Source: an uncultured Maritalea sp. (GTDB taxonomy: Bacteria; Pseudomonadota; Alphaproteobacteria; Rhizobiales; Devosiaceae). From it: DNA of 6,540 bases. Location of the stretch: NCBI GenBank assembly GCA_913055925.1, contig CAJXLH010000161.1, positions 1 to 6,540 of the forward strand. The letters are read 5' to 3'. Of the stretch, positions 1 to 4,555 are shown in pieces; positions within the stretch are counted from its first letter, which is position 1, and the number at the start of each line of letters is the position of its first letter. The position numbers and the translations under genes were made by a program. The notes under the pieces were generated by a model. It was given only the letters and a program-made list of their open reading frames with translations, did not search any database and was not told the origin of the DNA.

Positions 1-94
1 CGCACCGTTTTGGAAAAAAGAAGTCACTGATGAAGGTGCCAATTGGGTCGCCCACCGCACCAGTGACGACGCCGCGCGCGAAAAGTGGAAATAA
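1..94 (+). CDS. moaE: Molybdopterin synthase catalytic subunit MoaE, C-terminal end only (5' truncated by window edge)
   Basis: MoaE is the large subunit of cytoplasmic molybdopterin synthase. With the thiocarboxylated MoaD subunit it puts the dithiolene sulfurs into cyclic pyranopterin monophosphate during molybdenum cofactor synthesis. Only the last 30 codons are in the window, read from base 2 to the TAA at 92-94. They begin APFWKKE, continue through NWV and end in EKWK. The E. coli protein ends in a closely similar way (APFWKRE, RWVEAR, final AKRW), so the fragment aligns with the extreme C-terminus at the expected distance from the end. The Lys in FWK (bases 14-16) corresponds, by my recollection of the E. 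coli numbering, to active-site Lys126. The gene converges on ilvE, with a terminator in between. The match is short but distinctive; upstream sequence would confirm it. Confidence 0.85.
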   Translation, partial: APFWKKEVTDEGANWVAHRTSDDAAREKWK

Positions 95-122
95 AAACGC
101 CGCCTCAAATCTGAAGCGGCGT
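93..122 (-). terminator. Rho-independent terminator of ilvE, between convergent moaE and ilvE
   Basis: Bases 97-106 and 113-122 form a 10-bp stem (outer arms ACGCCGC and GCGGCGT) around a 6-nt loop. Read on the minus strand, the stem closes fully with one G-U wobble and is followed at once by TTTTT then ATTT, the classic intrinsic terminator form for ilvE, whose stop codon lies about 30 bases upstream. On the plus strand the same position is a C-A mismatch and the following sequence (CTTCAATTTCT) is a poor T-tract. It may still work weakly for moaE, but the structure is built for the minus strand. Confidence 0.85.
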
Positions 123-151
123 CTTCAATTTCTAAAACCCAAAAGCTTTGC

Positions 152-1039
152 TTATTCAGCAGCTTCTTTTTTCGGCTGAACTTCCGCAGAGTAGGCTTCC
201 ATCATCTTCTTGCAGATCTCGCGACCTTCAAAGATATTGCCTTCAATCTCAGCCACAGGCACAACTTCCGCTGCGGAACCTGTCAGGAAGCACTCGTCAA
301 AGTCACCCAATTCGTCAGGCATGATTACGCGCTCGGTCACTTTGTAACCCATGTCGCGTGCAAGGCCGATTACGGTGCGACGTGTGATGCCATCCAAGAA
401 GCAATCTGGCGTTGGAGTGTGAATTTCACCGTCTTTGATAAAGAACACGTTTGCACCCGTTGCTTCCGCGATTTGACCGCGATAGTCGAGCATCATAGCA
501 TCTGCAAAGCCACGCTCTTCAGCAGCGTGTTTCGACAAAGTACAGATCATGTAAAGGCCCGCAGCCTTTGATGCAAACGGCGCAGATGTTGGTGCCGGGC
601 GACGCCATTCAGATAGCGCCAAACGCGTACCTTTAAGCTTGTCAGCGCCCAAAAAGCTCGGCCATTCCCAAGCGGCAATCGCCAGGTGAACCGGGTTGTT
701 ATGCGCGCCGAGGCCAAGCTCCGCTGAACCGCGGAATGCAACTGGCCGCATATAAGCATCGACAAGGTTGTTTTTCGCCAATGTGTCACGGCACGCTTGA
801 TCAATTTCTTCTGCGCTGTATGGAATTTCAAAGTCGAGCAATTCAGCAGAACGACGAAGGCGCTCAGAGTGCTCGCGGAGCTTATAGATCTCGCCGCCAT
901 ATGCACGCTGACCTTCAAACACTGAAGACGCGTAATGCAAGGCGTGCGTCAGCACATGGACCTTGGTGTCCTTCCACGGGATCATTTCACCATCAAACCA
1001 AATCCAACCGTCACGTTGGTCCAAAGGCACACCAGCCAT
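152..1039 (-). CDS. ilvE: Branched-chain amino acid aminotransferase (class IV, PLP-dependent)
   Basis: This cytoplasmic enzyme moves the amino group between glutamate and the 2-oxo acids of leucine, isoleucine and valine, the last step of their synthesis. The 295-residue protein is of normal family length and fold type IV. Visible signatures are VFEG (40-43), LREHSERL (54-61), the PLP Schiff-base lysine K158 in ASKAAGLYM, EATGANVFF (192-200) with the conserved glutamate, DGITRRTVI (216-224) and TGSAAEV (253-259). The start is the ATG at 1037-1039, because AAAGGGGAG lies 7 nt upstream. An in-frame TTG ten codons further out has no such site and falls inside an inverted repeat. It is divergent from marR, and its leader carries that repeat next to the ribosome binding site. 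D-amino-acid transaminase and ADC lyase belong to the same fold, but length and motifs fit IlvE. The lysine-rich C-terminal tail (PKKEAAE) is probably just variable. Confidence 0.95.
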   Translation of the reverse strand: MAGVPLDQRDGWIWFDGEMIPWKDTKVHVLTHALHYASSVFEGQRAYGGEIYKLREHSERLRRSAELLDFEIPYSAEEIDQACRDTLAKNNLVDAYMRPVAFRGSAELGLGAHNNPVHLAIAAWEWPSFLGADKLKGTRLALSEWRRPAPTSAPFASKAAGLYMICTLSKHAAEERGFADAMMLDYRGQIAEATGANVFFIKDGEIHTPTPDCFLDGITRRTVIGLARDMGYKVTERVIMPDELGDFDECFLTGSAAEVVPVAEIEGNIFEGREICKKMMEAYSAEVQPKKEAAE

Positions 1040-1046
1040 TTGTATA

Positions 1047-1055
1047 CTCCCCTTT
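1047..1055 (-). promoter_or_regulatory. Ribosome binding site of ilvE
   Basis: AAAGGGGAG on the minus strand ends 7 nt before the ATG at 1039. It decides the start codon in favour of MAGVPLDQ over the upstream TTG. It lies directly against the 3' arm of the inverted repeat at 1056-1080, so a hairpin in the leader could influence access to it. Confidence 0.8.
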
Positions 1056-1080
1056 ATTGGCGCACCCAAATCGCGCCAAT
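1056..1080. promoter_or_regulatory. Perfect 8-bp inverted repeat in the ilvE/marR intergenic region (candidate operator or leader hairpin)
   Basis: ATTGGCGC (1056-1063) and GCGCCAAT (1073-1080) are exact reverse complements separated by 9 nt. The element lies between the ilvE ribosome binding site and the candidate promoters. As DNA it could bind a dimeric regulator, the adjacent MarR protein being the obvious candidate. As RNA in the ilvE leader it would form an 8-bp hairpin against the Shine-Dalgarno sequence. The repeat is seen directly; either role is inference. Its half-sites are more widely spaced than in typical MarR operators. Confidence 0.5.
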
Positions 1081-1096
1081 TGAATTAGTTTTTCTC

Positions 1097-1125
1097 ATAA
1101 AACACCCACACCCTTGGCAAATCAA
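1097..1125 (-). promoter_or_regulatory. Candidate sigma-70 promoter of ilvE
   Basis: On the minus strand TTGATT (1125-1120) is followed after 17 nt by TTTTAT (1102-1097). Each hexamer matches the TTGACA/TATAAT consensus at four of six positions. Transcription would start near 1090 and give a leader of about 50 nt that includes the 1056-1080 hairpin. The evidence is motif similarity only. Confidence 0.3.
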
Positions 1126-1142
1126 CTCCGGCTTGGGATAAG
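1114..1142 (+). promoter_or_regulatory. Candidate sigma-70 promoter of marR
   Basis: TTGGCA (1114-1119, five of six to consensus) and GATAAG (1137-1142, four of six) are separated by exactly 17 nt. The start point would fall near 1149, leaving a short leader of about 20 nt that contains the GAAGGA ribosome binding site before the ATG at 1171. The -35 hexamer overlaps that of the candidate ilvE promoter on the other strand, so the two promoters may compete. Confidence 0.45.
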
Positions 1143-1170
1143 TAAAGAAAAAGCGTTGATGAAGGACAAG

Positions 1171-1704
1171 ATGACAGCCACCAAAATAAATGTCAATAAG
1201 GCTGACATAAATTTATCATTGGTCGATGAACCCGCGCAATCTAGCCCGGAATTGCCTTTGGACCTTATGGGCTTGTTGTTCTTCGCCTATCGCGATTTCG
1301 TTAGAGACGCCGACGCTTTATTGTCCAAGCAAGGGTTCGGGCGCGCCCATCACCGAGTTCTTTATTTCGTCAATCTGCGCCCTGGCATGACAGTGGCTGA
1401 CTTGCTCGATATCCTTAAAATCACCAAGCAAAGCCTCGCCCGGGTTCTCAGACAATTGGTCGATGGCGGATATGTCGATCAACGCACTGGCCCAAACGAC
1501 CGCCGACAACGCCTGCTTTACCCAACGCAAAAAGGCGCCGCATTCTTTGAAACTTTGTCCGCATCACAAGCAACGCGGATCGCAAAAGCGCTTGAACCAA
1601 TGCCAAAAGAAACACGGCAATTGGTGACAACCTTTCTCGCTTCGATGATCGAGCCGGAAGACACAGCAACGCTTGAGAGCTTGAACCTTATCGATAAGAC
1701 CTAG
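1171..1704 (+). CDS. MarR-family transcriptional regulator
   Basis: This is a winged-helix DNA-binding regulator that probably acts as a dimer and responds to a small ligand. In the 177-residue protein a leader of about 28 variable residues precedes a helix (DLMGLLFFAYRDF, 31-43). The winged helix follows at about 60-120: the HTH runs from TVADLLDILKI to the recognition helix TKQSLARVLRQLVDGGYV (85-102), and the wing carries DRRQR (110-114), the family signature. A C-terminal dimerisation helix follows. The ATG at 1171 is preceded by GAAGGA (1161-1166, spacing 4 nt, rather tight). The ATG at 1159 has no Shine-Dalgarno match and would leave only a ten-base leader from the candidate promoter, but it remains possible. 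A TTG at 1114 is rejected because it lies in the -35 hexamer. Divergence from ilvE suggests that it controls ilvE, itself, or the downstream GyrI-like gene; the ligand is unknown. Confidence 0.9.
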   Translation: MTATKINVNKADINLSLVDEPAQSSPELPLDLMGLLFFAYRDFVRDADALLSKQGFGRAHHRVLYFVNLRPGMTVADLLDILKITKQSLARVLRQLVDGGYVDQRTGPNDRRQRLLYPTQKGAAFFETLSASQATRIAKALEPMPKETRQLVTTFLASMIEPEDTATLESLNLIDKT

Positions 1705-1739
1705 CTGGCTTGTTCTGTTTCCCAGCCGCACATTCGTGC

Positions 1740-1745
1740 TAGACT
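1740..1745 (+). promoter_or_regulatory. Possible extended -10 element upstream of the GyrI-like gene
   Basis: TGCTAGACT (1737-1745) fits an extended -10 pattern (TGn before TAGACT, four of six to TATAAT), but I see no good -35 hexamer. Transcription would start near 1752, about 20 nt before the ATG. The gene may equally be read through from marR, since only a weak 5-bp stem (1704-1708 with 1722-1726) lies in the 67-nt gap. Confidence 0.25.
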
Positions 1746-1771
1746 TCTAGCGGGATGAACGGGAGGAACAA

Positions 1772-2290
1772 ATGTCAGAAGAATTCCAAATTCAAACGAT
1801 TGACGCACCCGATGTGATTGCGGTTGAAAAATCGTTTGAAGCGGGTGCGTTCAGCGTGCCGAAAAATCTTGCCGCAAGCTATGCGAGCATCAAAGAAATC
1901 ATGTCTAATGAAGGCTTGGCGCAAGAAGGCTCACCATATGCAAAATATCTCGATTTGAAGTGGGATGAGGTGCGCACCAAGTCGATGTTTATGCTGATGG
2001 TGTCCACCATGTTTCAAAAACACAAGGTTGTGGCTGGCATTCCCGTGCGCGCAGACGGAAACGAAACATCGTCAGCGCAAACCTGTTTTGGCGAAAAGAA
2101 ATATCTCAAATTTTCACATTTCGGCCCGGTGACCAACTCGTTAGCCAGCTACAAGAAGGCCGCAATTTGGGCGCACGATAACAACGTCAAACTCGGCACT
2201 TTTTCGGTCGAATCTTACGTCGGCGTGCAACGTGGGGAAGACCCAAAGGCGGCGGAGACTGAAATCTTCATTCCGCTCGCAAGAAGTTAG
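1772..2290 (+). CDS. Stand-alone GyrI-like / AraC effector-binding domain protein
   Basis: The 172-residue protein looks like a single SHS2-type effector-binding domain of the GyrI-like (SbmC, BmrR/Rob C-terminal) family. It has no DNA-binding part, signal peptide or membrane segment, so it is a soluble cytoplasmic protein. It shows the family order: an N-terminal strand (QIQTIDAPDVIAVEK, 6-20), a helix with YASIKEIM (37-44), PYAKYLDL (55-62), VVAGIPV (86-92), the second repeat KFSHFGPVTNSLASYKKAAIWAHDN (113-137), then ESYVG with conserved E147, and a C-terminal TEIFIPL (163-169). Such domains bind cationic or hydrophobic small molecules, and some members hydrolyse or sequester toxic compounds. 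GGGAGG (1761-1766) lies 5 nt before the ATG. It follows marR by 67 nt on the same strand, so it may sense or titrate the ligand of that regulator (inference). The stop overlaps that of the convergent lysR gene. Confidence 0.75.
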   Translation: MSEEFQIQTIDAPDVIAVEKSFEAGAFSVPKNLAASYASIKEIMSNEGLAQEGSPYAKYLDLKWDEVRTKSMFMLMVSTMFQKHKVVAGIPVRADGNETSSAQTCFGEKKYLKFSHFGPVTNSLASYKKAAIWAHDNNVKLGTFSVESYVGVQRGEDPKAAETEIFIPLARS

Positions 2291-3195
2291 CGCGCTAGCT
2301 CTTGGCCTGTGATCAAAGGCTTCATCTGGCGCAAGCGCTTCTCCAAAAAATCAACAAACCGACGGACACGCACTGTTCGTCGAAGTTCGGGATGTATGAT
2401 GATGCAAAGGGGCGGACCAGCGGCAAGTTCAGTGCCAGGAACTTGCGCTAATGCACCGTCTTTGAAAGCAAAAAACGCCGCGATGTAAGCCATGCCAAGA
2501 TGTTGTTTTGCAAGTTCCAGCTGCATAATTGGGTCTGGAATTCCATGCCGAACCGCAGCTTTTGGATAAGGCGAGTTCTTCACCCATTGCGGATCGCTTT
2601 CAACCTTTGGACCACCAATCCATGTAAGGCCAATGCCACCCGGCCCTTTCTGCGCAAAATGCTCAGCAATATATTGCTGACTTGCAAAAGTACCGATGGC
2701 AATTGGGAATAGTTTTTTCACGATTGCGTCGTCACCCACCTCATAGACCATGCGCAGGCTTACGTCTGTTCCAATCAGCTTTGGGTCTTGAAAAGCCGTG
2801 CCCACTTGCAGTTCTATCTCAATCTGCGGGTATTCTTGAGAAAACTCAGCCAGAATTGGCGCCACCAAATAGTAACCCAGCGGCCCGGAGGTCGAAAATT
2901 TCACAATCCCCCGCTCTTGCTTATCAAGACCATGCAAGGTGCGCTGCGCACCAACAAATAACTCGTCGGCTTCCTCAGCAACTGGCAAAAGGGTTTTGCC
3001 TGCATCTGTTAAAACAACACCACGGGGCCCACGTTGAACGAGTTGTACGCCAAACGCAGCTTCAAGCGCTGCCAGTTGACGATTGACCTTTAGATGCGAC
3101 GTGCCGAGCTCTTCCGCTGCAGCACGCAAACTGCCGTGACGCGCAACCGCCAGAAAGTATGGCACTTTTTCCCAATCGGTTTGATTTATCTGCAC
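2287..3195 (-). CDS. LysR-family transcriptional regulator
   Basis: This is a LysR-type regulator of typical length (302 residues), a cytoplasmic DNA-binding tetramer controlled by a small co-inducer. The N-terminal winged HTH spans about 7-65: WEKVPYFLAVARHGSLRAAA, then LGTSHLKVNRQLAALEAAFG as the recognition region, then GVVLTDAGKTLLPVA. A linker helix and a type 2 periplasmic-binding-like effector domain follow at about 96-290 (GIVKFSTSG, then FSQEYPQIEIELQVG, DVSLRM, and GMAYIAAFFA near 234-243). The start chosen is the GTG at 3193-3195, preceded by GAGG 5 nt upstream. The longer frame from a GTG at 3225 would begin almost at the candidate transcription start and has no ribosome site. It is divergent from the DUF4345 gene across a 108-nt gap that holds a T-N11-A box, so that gene is the likeliest target along with lysR itself. 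The effector is unknown. Confidence 0.93.
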   Translation of the reverse strand: MQINQTDWEKVPYFLAVARHGSLRAAAEELGTSHLKVNRQLAALEAAFGVQLVQRGPRGVVLTDAGKTLLPVAEEADELFVGAQRTLHGLDKQERGIVKFSTSGPLGYYLVAPILAEFSQEYPQIEIELQVGTAFQDPKLIGTDVSLRMVYEVGDDAIVKKLFPIAIGTFASQQYIAEHFAQKGPGGIGLTWIGGPKVESDPQWVKNSPYPKAAVRHGIPDPIMQLELAKQHLGMAYIAAFFAFKDGALAQVPGTELAAGPPLCIIIHPELRRTVRVRRFVDFLEKRLRQMKPLITGQELAR

Positions 3196-3200
3196 GCCCA

Positions 3201-3204
3201 CCTC
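3201..3204 (-). promoter_or_regulatory. Ribosome binding site that fixes the lysR GTG start
   Basis: GAGG on the minus strand ends 5 nt before the GTG at 3195. No ATG in this frame is available near the 5' end, so this site is the main support for the GTG start and for the protein beginning MQINQTDW. Confidence 0.6.
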
Positions 3205-3233
3205 ATTGGTACATTTTTGAACCACTGCGGATT

Positions 3234-3262
3234 ATTTTCGACAATTCTTGGTTCGAATTCAA
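3234..3262 (-). promoter_or_regulatory. Candidate lysR promoter overlapping the LysR box
   Basis: On the minus strand TTGAAT (3262-3257) is followed after 17 nt by GAAAAT (3239-3234), each four of six to consensus; AATAAT lies slightly downstream. The start would be near 3227, giving a leader of about 30 nt to the GTG at 3195. The -35 hexamer lies inside the T-N11-A box, the usual arrangement for negative autoregulation by LysR proteins. Confidence 0.35.
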
Positions 3263-3263
3263 G
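3247..3263. promoter_or_regulatory. LysR-type T-N11-A box between divergent lysR and DUF4345 genes
   Basis: CTTG (3247-3250) and CAAG (3260-3263) are exact inverted arms separated by 9 nt. This places T3249 and A3261 in the T-N11-A arrangement recognised by LysR-family regulators. The spacer contains the palindromes TTCGAA and GAATTC. The position, 41 nt upstream of the DUF4345 start codon and over the candidate lysR -35, is where a LysR binding site is expected. Confidence 0.55.
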
Positions 3264-3303
3264 GCGCTAATTTCGGGTACATCGACAAACCGGAGTTAGA
3301 ACA

Positions 3304-3702
3304 ATGAACATCAAATTGATCGGACAAATCCTCGTCGGCCTCGTTGGGGCTTTCCTCGTCTTCAACGGCCTGCGCTACATGTTTCTGCCAGAACAAACTC
3401 TGGTGGTGACGCAACTAACAGCCGAAAGCATTTTCGGCTTGAGCAACGCTCGGGCCAACATTGGTGGCGCAGCGGTGGCGTTTGGCCTTATCGGCTTGCA
3501 CGCTGCAGTGAAAGCCAACACCGAACTGGTCCGCGCTTTCATCACCTTCTTTGTCCTCTTTATCATCGCCCGTGTGACTGGCCTCATAGTGGATGGCATC
3601 GACACGTTCTCAGTACGCGCAACGATTTTGGGCGTCGGACTTCTCGCGGCGAACGTTGTCGGCCTCTTACTGATGAAGCGCGCAGAAAAACAAACAGGCT
3701 AA
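3304..3702 (+). CDS. DUF4345-type small integral membrane protein
   Basis: The 132-residue protein is very hydrophobic, with four predicted membrane segments at about 5-22, 48-67, 76-97 and 104-124, and should sit in the inner membrane. The segment SNARANIGGAAVAFGL (47-62) and the later ARVTGLIVDG (89-98) resemble the DUF4345 family, whose function is not known to me. It has no cysteines or metal-binding motif that would suggest catalysis. The ATG at 3304 is preceded by CGGAG (3291-3295, spacing 8 nt). The gene is divergent from lysR and shares its control region, so it is probably the main regulated target. The MAPEG gene follows on the same strand after 102 nt that contain two strong hairpins. 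The family call rests on recalled motif similarity; membrane topology is the firmer statement. Confidence 0.75.
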   Translation: MNIKLIGQILVGLVGAFLVFNGLRYMFLPEQTLVVTQLTAESIFGLSNARANIGGAAVAFGLIGLHAAVKANTELVRAFITFFVLFIIARVTGLIVDGIDTFSVRATILGVGLLAANVVGLLLMKRAEKQTG

Positions 3703-3713
3703 CCATGTGAGCA

Positions 3714-3740
3714 AGTTCCCGCGGCAGTGCCGTGGGAACT
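3714..3740 (+). repeat. Hairpin 1 of a tandem pair (12-bp stem, AGT loop) after the DUF4345 gene
   Basis: AGTTCCCGCGGC (3714-3725) pairs with GCCGTGGGAACT (3729-3740) around the three-base loop AGT. One of the twelve pairs is G-U when read as plus-strand RNA and would be a C-A mismatch on the minus strand, so the structure favours RNA from the DUF4345-MAPEG direction. No T-tract follows, which argues against a simple terminator. Its inner 13 bases recur, with one change, in the next hairpin. Confidence 0.75.
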
Positions 3741-3745
3741 CCGGT

Positions 3746-3770
3746 GGGGCGGCGGCAGCGCCGTCGCTCC
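3746..3770 (+). repeat. Hairpin 2 of the tandem pair (11-bp stem, AGC loop), possible weak terminator
   Basis: GGGGCGGCGGC (3746-3756) pairs with GCCGTCGCTCC (3760-3770) around the loop AGC. Two pairs are G-U on the plus strand and mismatched on the minus strand. The core GCGGCAGCGCCGT (3752-3764) matches 3721-3733 at 12 of 13 positions. It is followed by TTTCC only, a poor T-tract, so it could be an inefficient terminator, an mRNA-processing or stability element upstream of the MAPEG gene, or one half of a REP-like repeat unit. Confidence 0.7.
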
Positions 3771-3804
3771 TTTCCGCTAAAACCATCTTTTCCCGGAGAC
3801 AAAA

Positions 3805-4203
3805 ATGACCTTCGCACTCGCTATCGCTGCATTTGCAGCATTGACTTTCATCCTGTTGAACATCGAGGTGATCTACACCTACCGCACACAAGGCACGCAC
3901 TACGGTTGGTCGTCCAACCGAGACCCAAATCGCACACTCTCTGCTTTAGGCAAGAGGATCAAAAACACTTATTCAAATCAGGTGGAAAGCGCCGCTTACA
4001 TTGTGCCGCTCTTAGTCGCGGCAGCGCTCATTATCCCTGATCATGCAGGAGCGCAAACGGCGGCATGGTTGATCGTGATCGGTCGTTTGATTTACTCAGC
4101 GCTTTATTACACGGGCATTCACGGCGCGCGCCTCGTTGGATTTGGCCTTGCCAATGTCTCGTTCATTTATATCGCGGTAAATATCTTGCTGGCGGTATCT
4201 TGA
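3805..4203 (+). CDS. MAPEG-family integral membrane protein
   Basis: The 132-residue protein has four hydrophobic segments (about 3-21, 61-79, 84-103 and 109-130) and the layout of the MAPEG superfamily (membrane-associated proteins in eicosanoid and glutathione metabolism). Characteristic elements are RIKNTYSNQVESAAYIVPLL (51-70), with the conserved N-x-x-E-type pattern (N58, E61), then IGRLIYSALYYTGIHGARLVGFG (92-114), matching the family's GR-x-x-Y and downstream arginine. Bacterial members are mostly uncharacterised; some are glutathione transferases or peroxidases, so substrate and reaction stay open here. CGGAG (3794-3798) lies 6 nt before the ATG. It is probably co-transcribed with the DUF4345 gene, with expression modulated by the hairpin pair between them. 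It converges on csaA with only 10 nt between stop codons and no terminator. Confidence 0.85.
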   Translation: MTFALAIAAFAALTFILLNIEVIYTYRTQGTHYGWSSNRDPNRTLSALGKRIKNTYSNQVESAAYIVPLLVAAALIIPDHAGAQTAAWLIVIGRLIYSALYYTGIHGARLVGFGLANVSFIYIAVNILLAVS

Positions 4204-4213
4204 TCGCAAGCAA

Positions 4214-4555
4214 CTACATCAGCCGTTGACCATTCGGCACTTTCTTATCAACGGCGGCAAGAACAATGTCGCCGTTCTCGTCTTCATAACCAAGTGTCAA
4301 AACTTCCGACTTCAAAGGCCCAATTTGGCGTGGTGGAAAGTTCACCACAGCCATCACCTGTCGGCCAACAAGTTCTTCTGCATCGTAGTGGACGGTGATT
4401 TGCGCCGATGACTTTTTCAACCCAAGCTCTTCACCAAAGTCGATGATCATAATGTGCGCGGGTTTGCGCGCTTCAGGGAATGGCCGCACTTCGACAATAG
4501 TGCCCGTGCGGATATCGACTTTCATGAAGTCATCAAAGCTGATCTGCTCGCTCAT
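4214..4555 (-). CDS. csaA: CsaA-like tRNA-binding protein
   Basis: This 113-residue protein is a single OB-fold of the tRNA-binding type (the Arc1p/EMAP II/MetRS C-terminal domain family), as in B. subtilis CsaA, a homodimeric, export-related chaperone-like protein of about 110 residues. Family motifs run the whole length: FDDFMKVDIRTGTIVEV (7-23), PEARKPAHIMIIDFG (27-41), KKSSAQITVHY (47-57), ELVGRQVMAVVNFPPRQIG (61-79), KSEVLTLG (82-89) and KKVPNGQRL (104-112). No signal peptide; soluble. The ATG overlaps the TGA of proC in ATGA (4555-4552), so translation is probably coupled to proC and no separate ribosome site is needed. The alternative family names are YgjH or MetRS beta-like; the domain call is safe, the chaperone role less so. 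Confidence 0.9.
   Translation of the reverse strand: MSEQISFDDFMKVDIRTGTIVEVRPFPEARKPAHIMIIDFGEELGLKKSSAQITVHYDAEELVGRQVMAVVNFPPRQIGPLKSEVLTLGYEDENGDIVLAAVDKKVPNGQRLM

Noticed and set aside
1040..1069. Ten-codon N-terminal extension of ilvE from a TTG at 1069
   Set aside because: The extension runs through the inverted repeat and the ribosome binding site itself; AAAGGGGAG is correctly spaced for the ATG at 1039.
547..1141. Open frames overlapping ilvE on both strands
   Set aside because: They are out-of-frame or antisense shadows of a clearly coding ilvE, with no family resemblance.
1114..1170. Longer marR reading frame from a TTG at 1114
   Set aside because: The TTG is part of a good -35 hexamer and has no ribosome site; the ATG at 1171 (or 1159) is more sensible.
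3196..3225. Longer lysR frame from a GTG at 3225
   Set aside because: It would begin at about the candidate transcription start without a ribosome site; LysR proteins normally begin a few residues before the HTH, as the GTG at 3195 gives.
3584..4040. Open frames on both strands spanning the tandem hairpin region
   Set aside because: They run through a structured non-coding GC-rich segment and across two real genes; compositions are arginine- and serine-rich without motifs.
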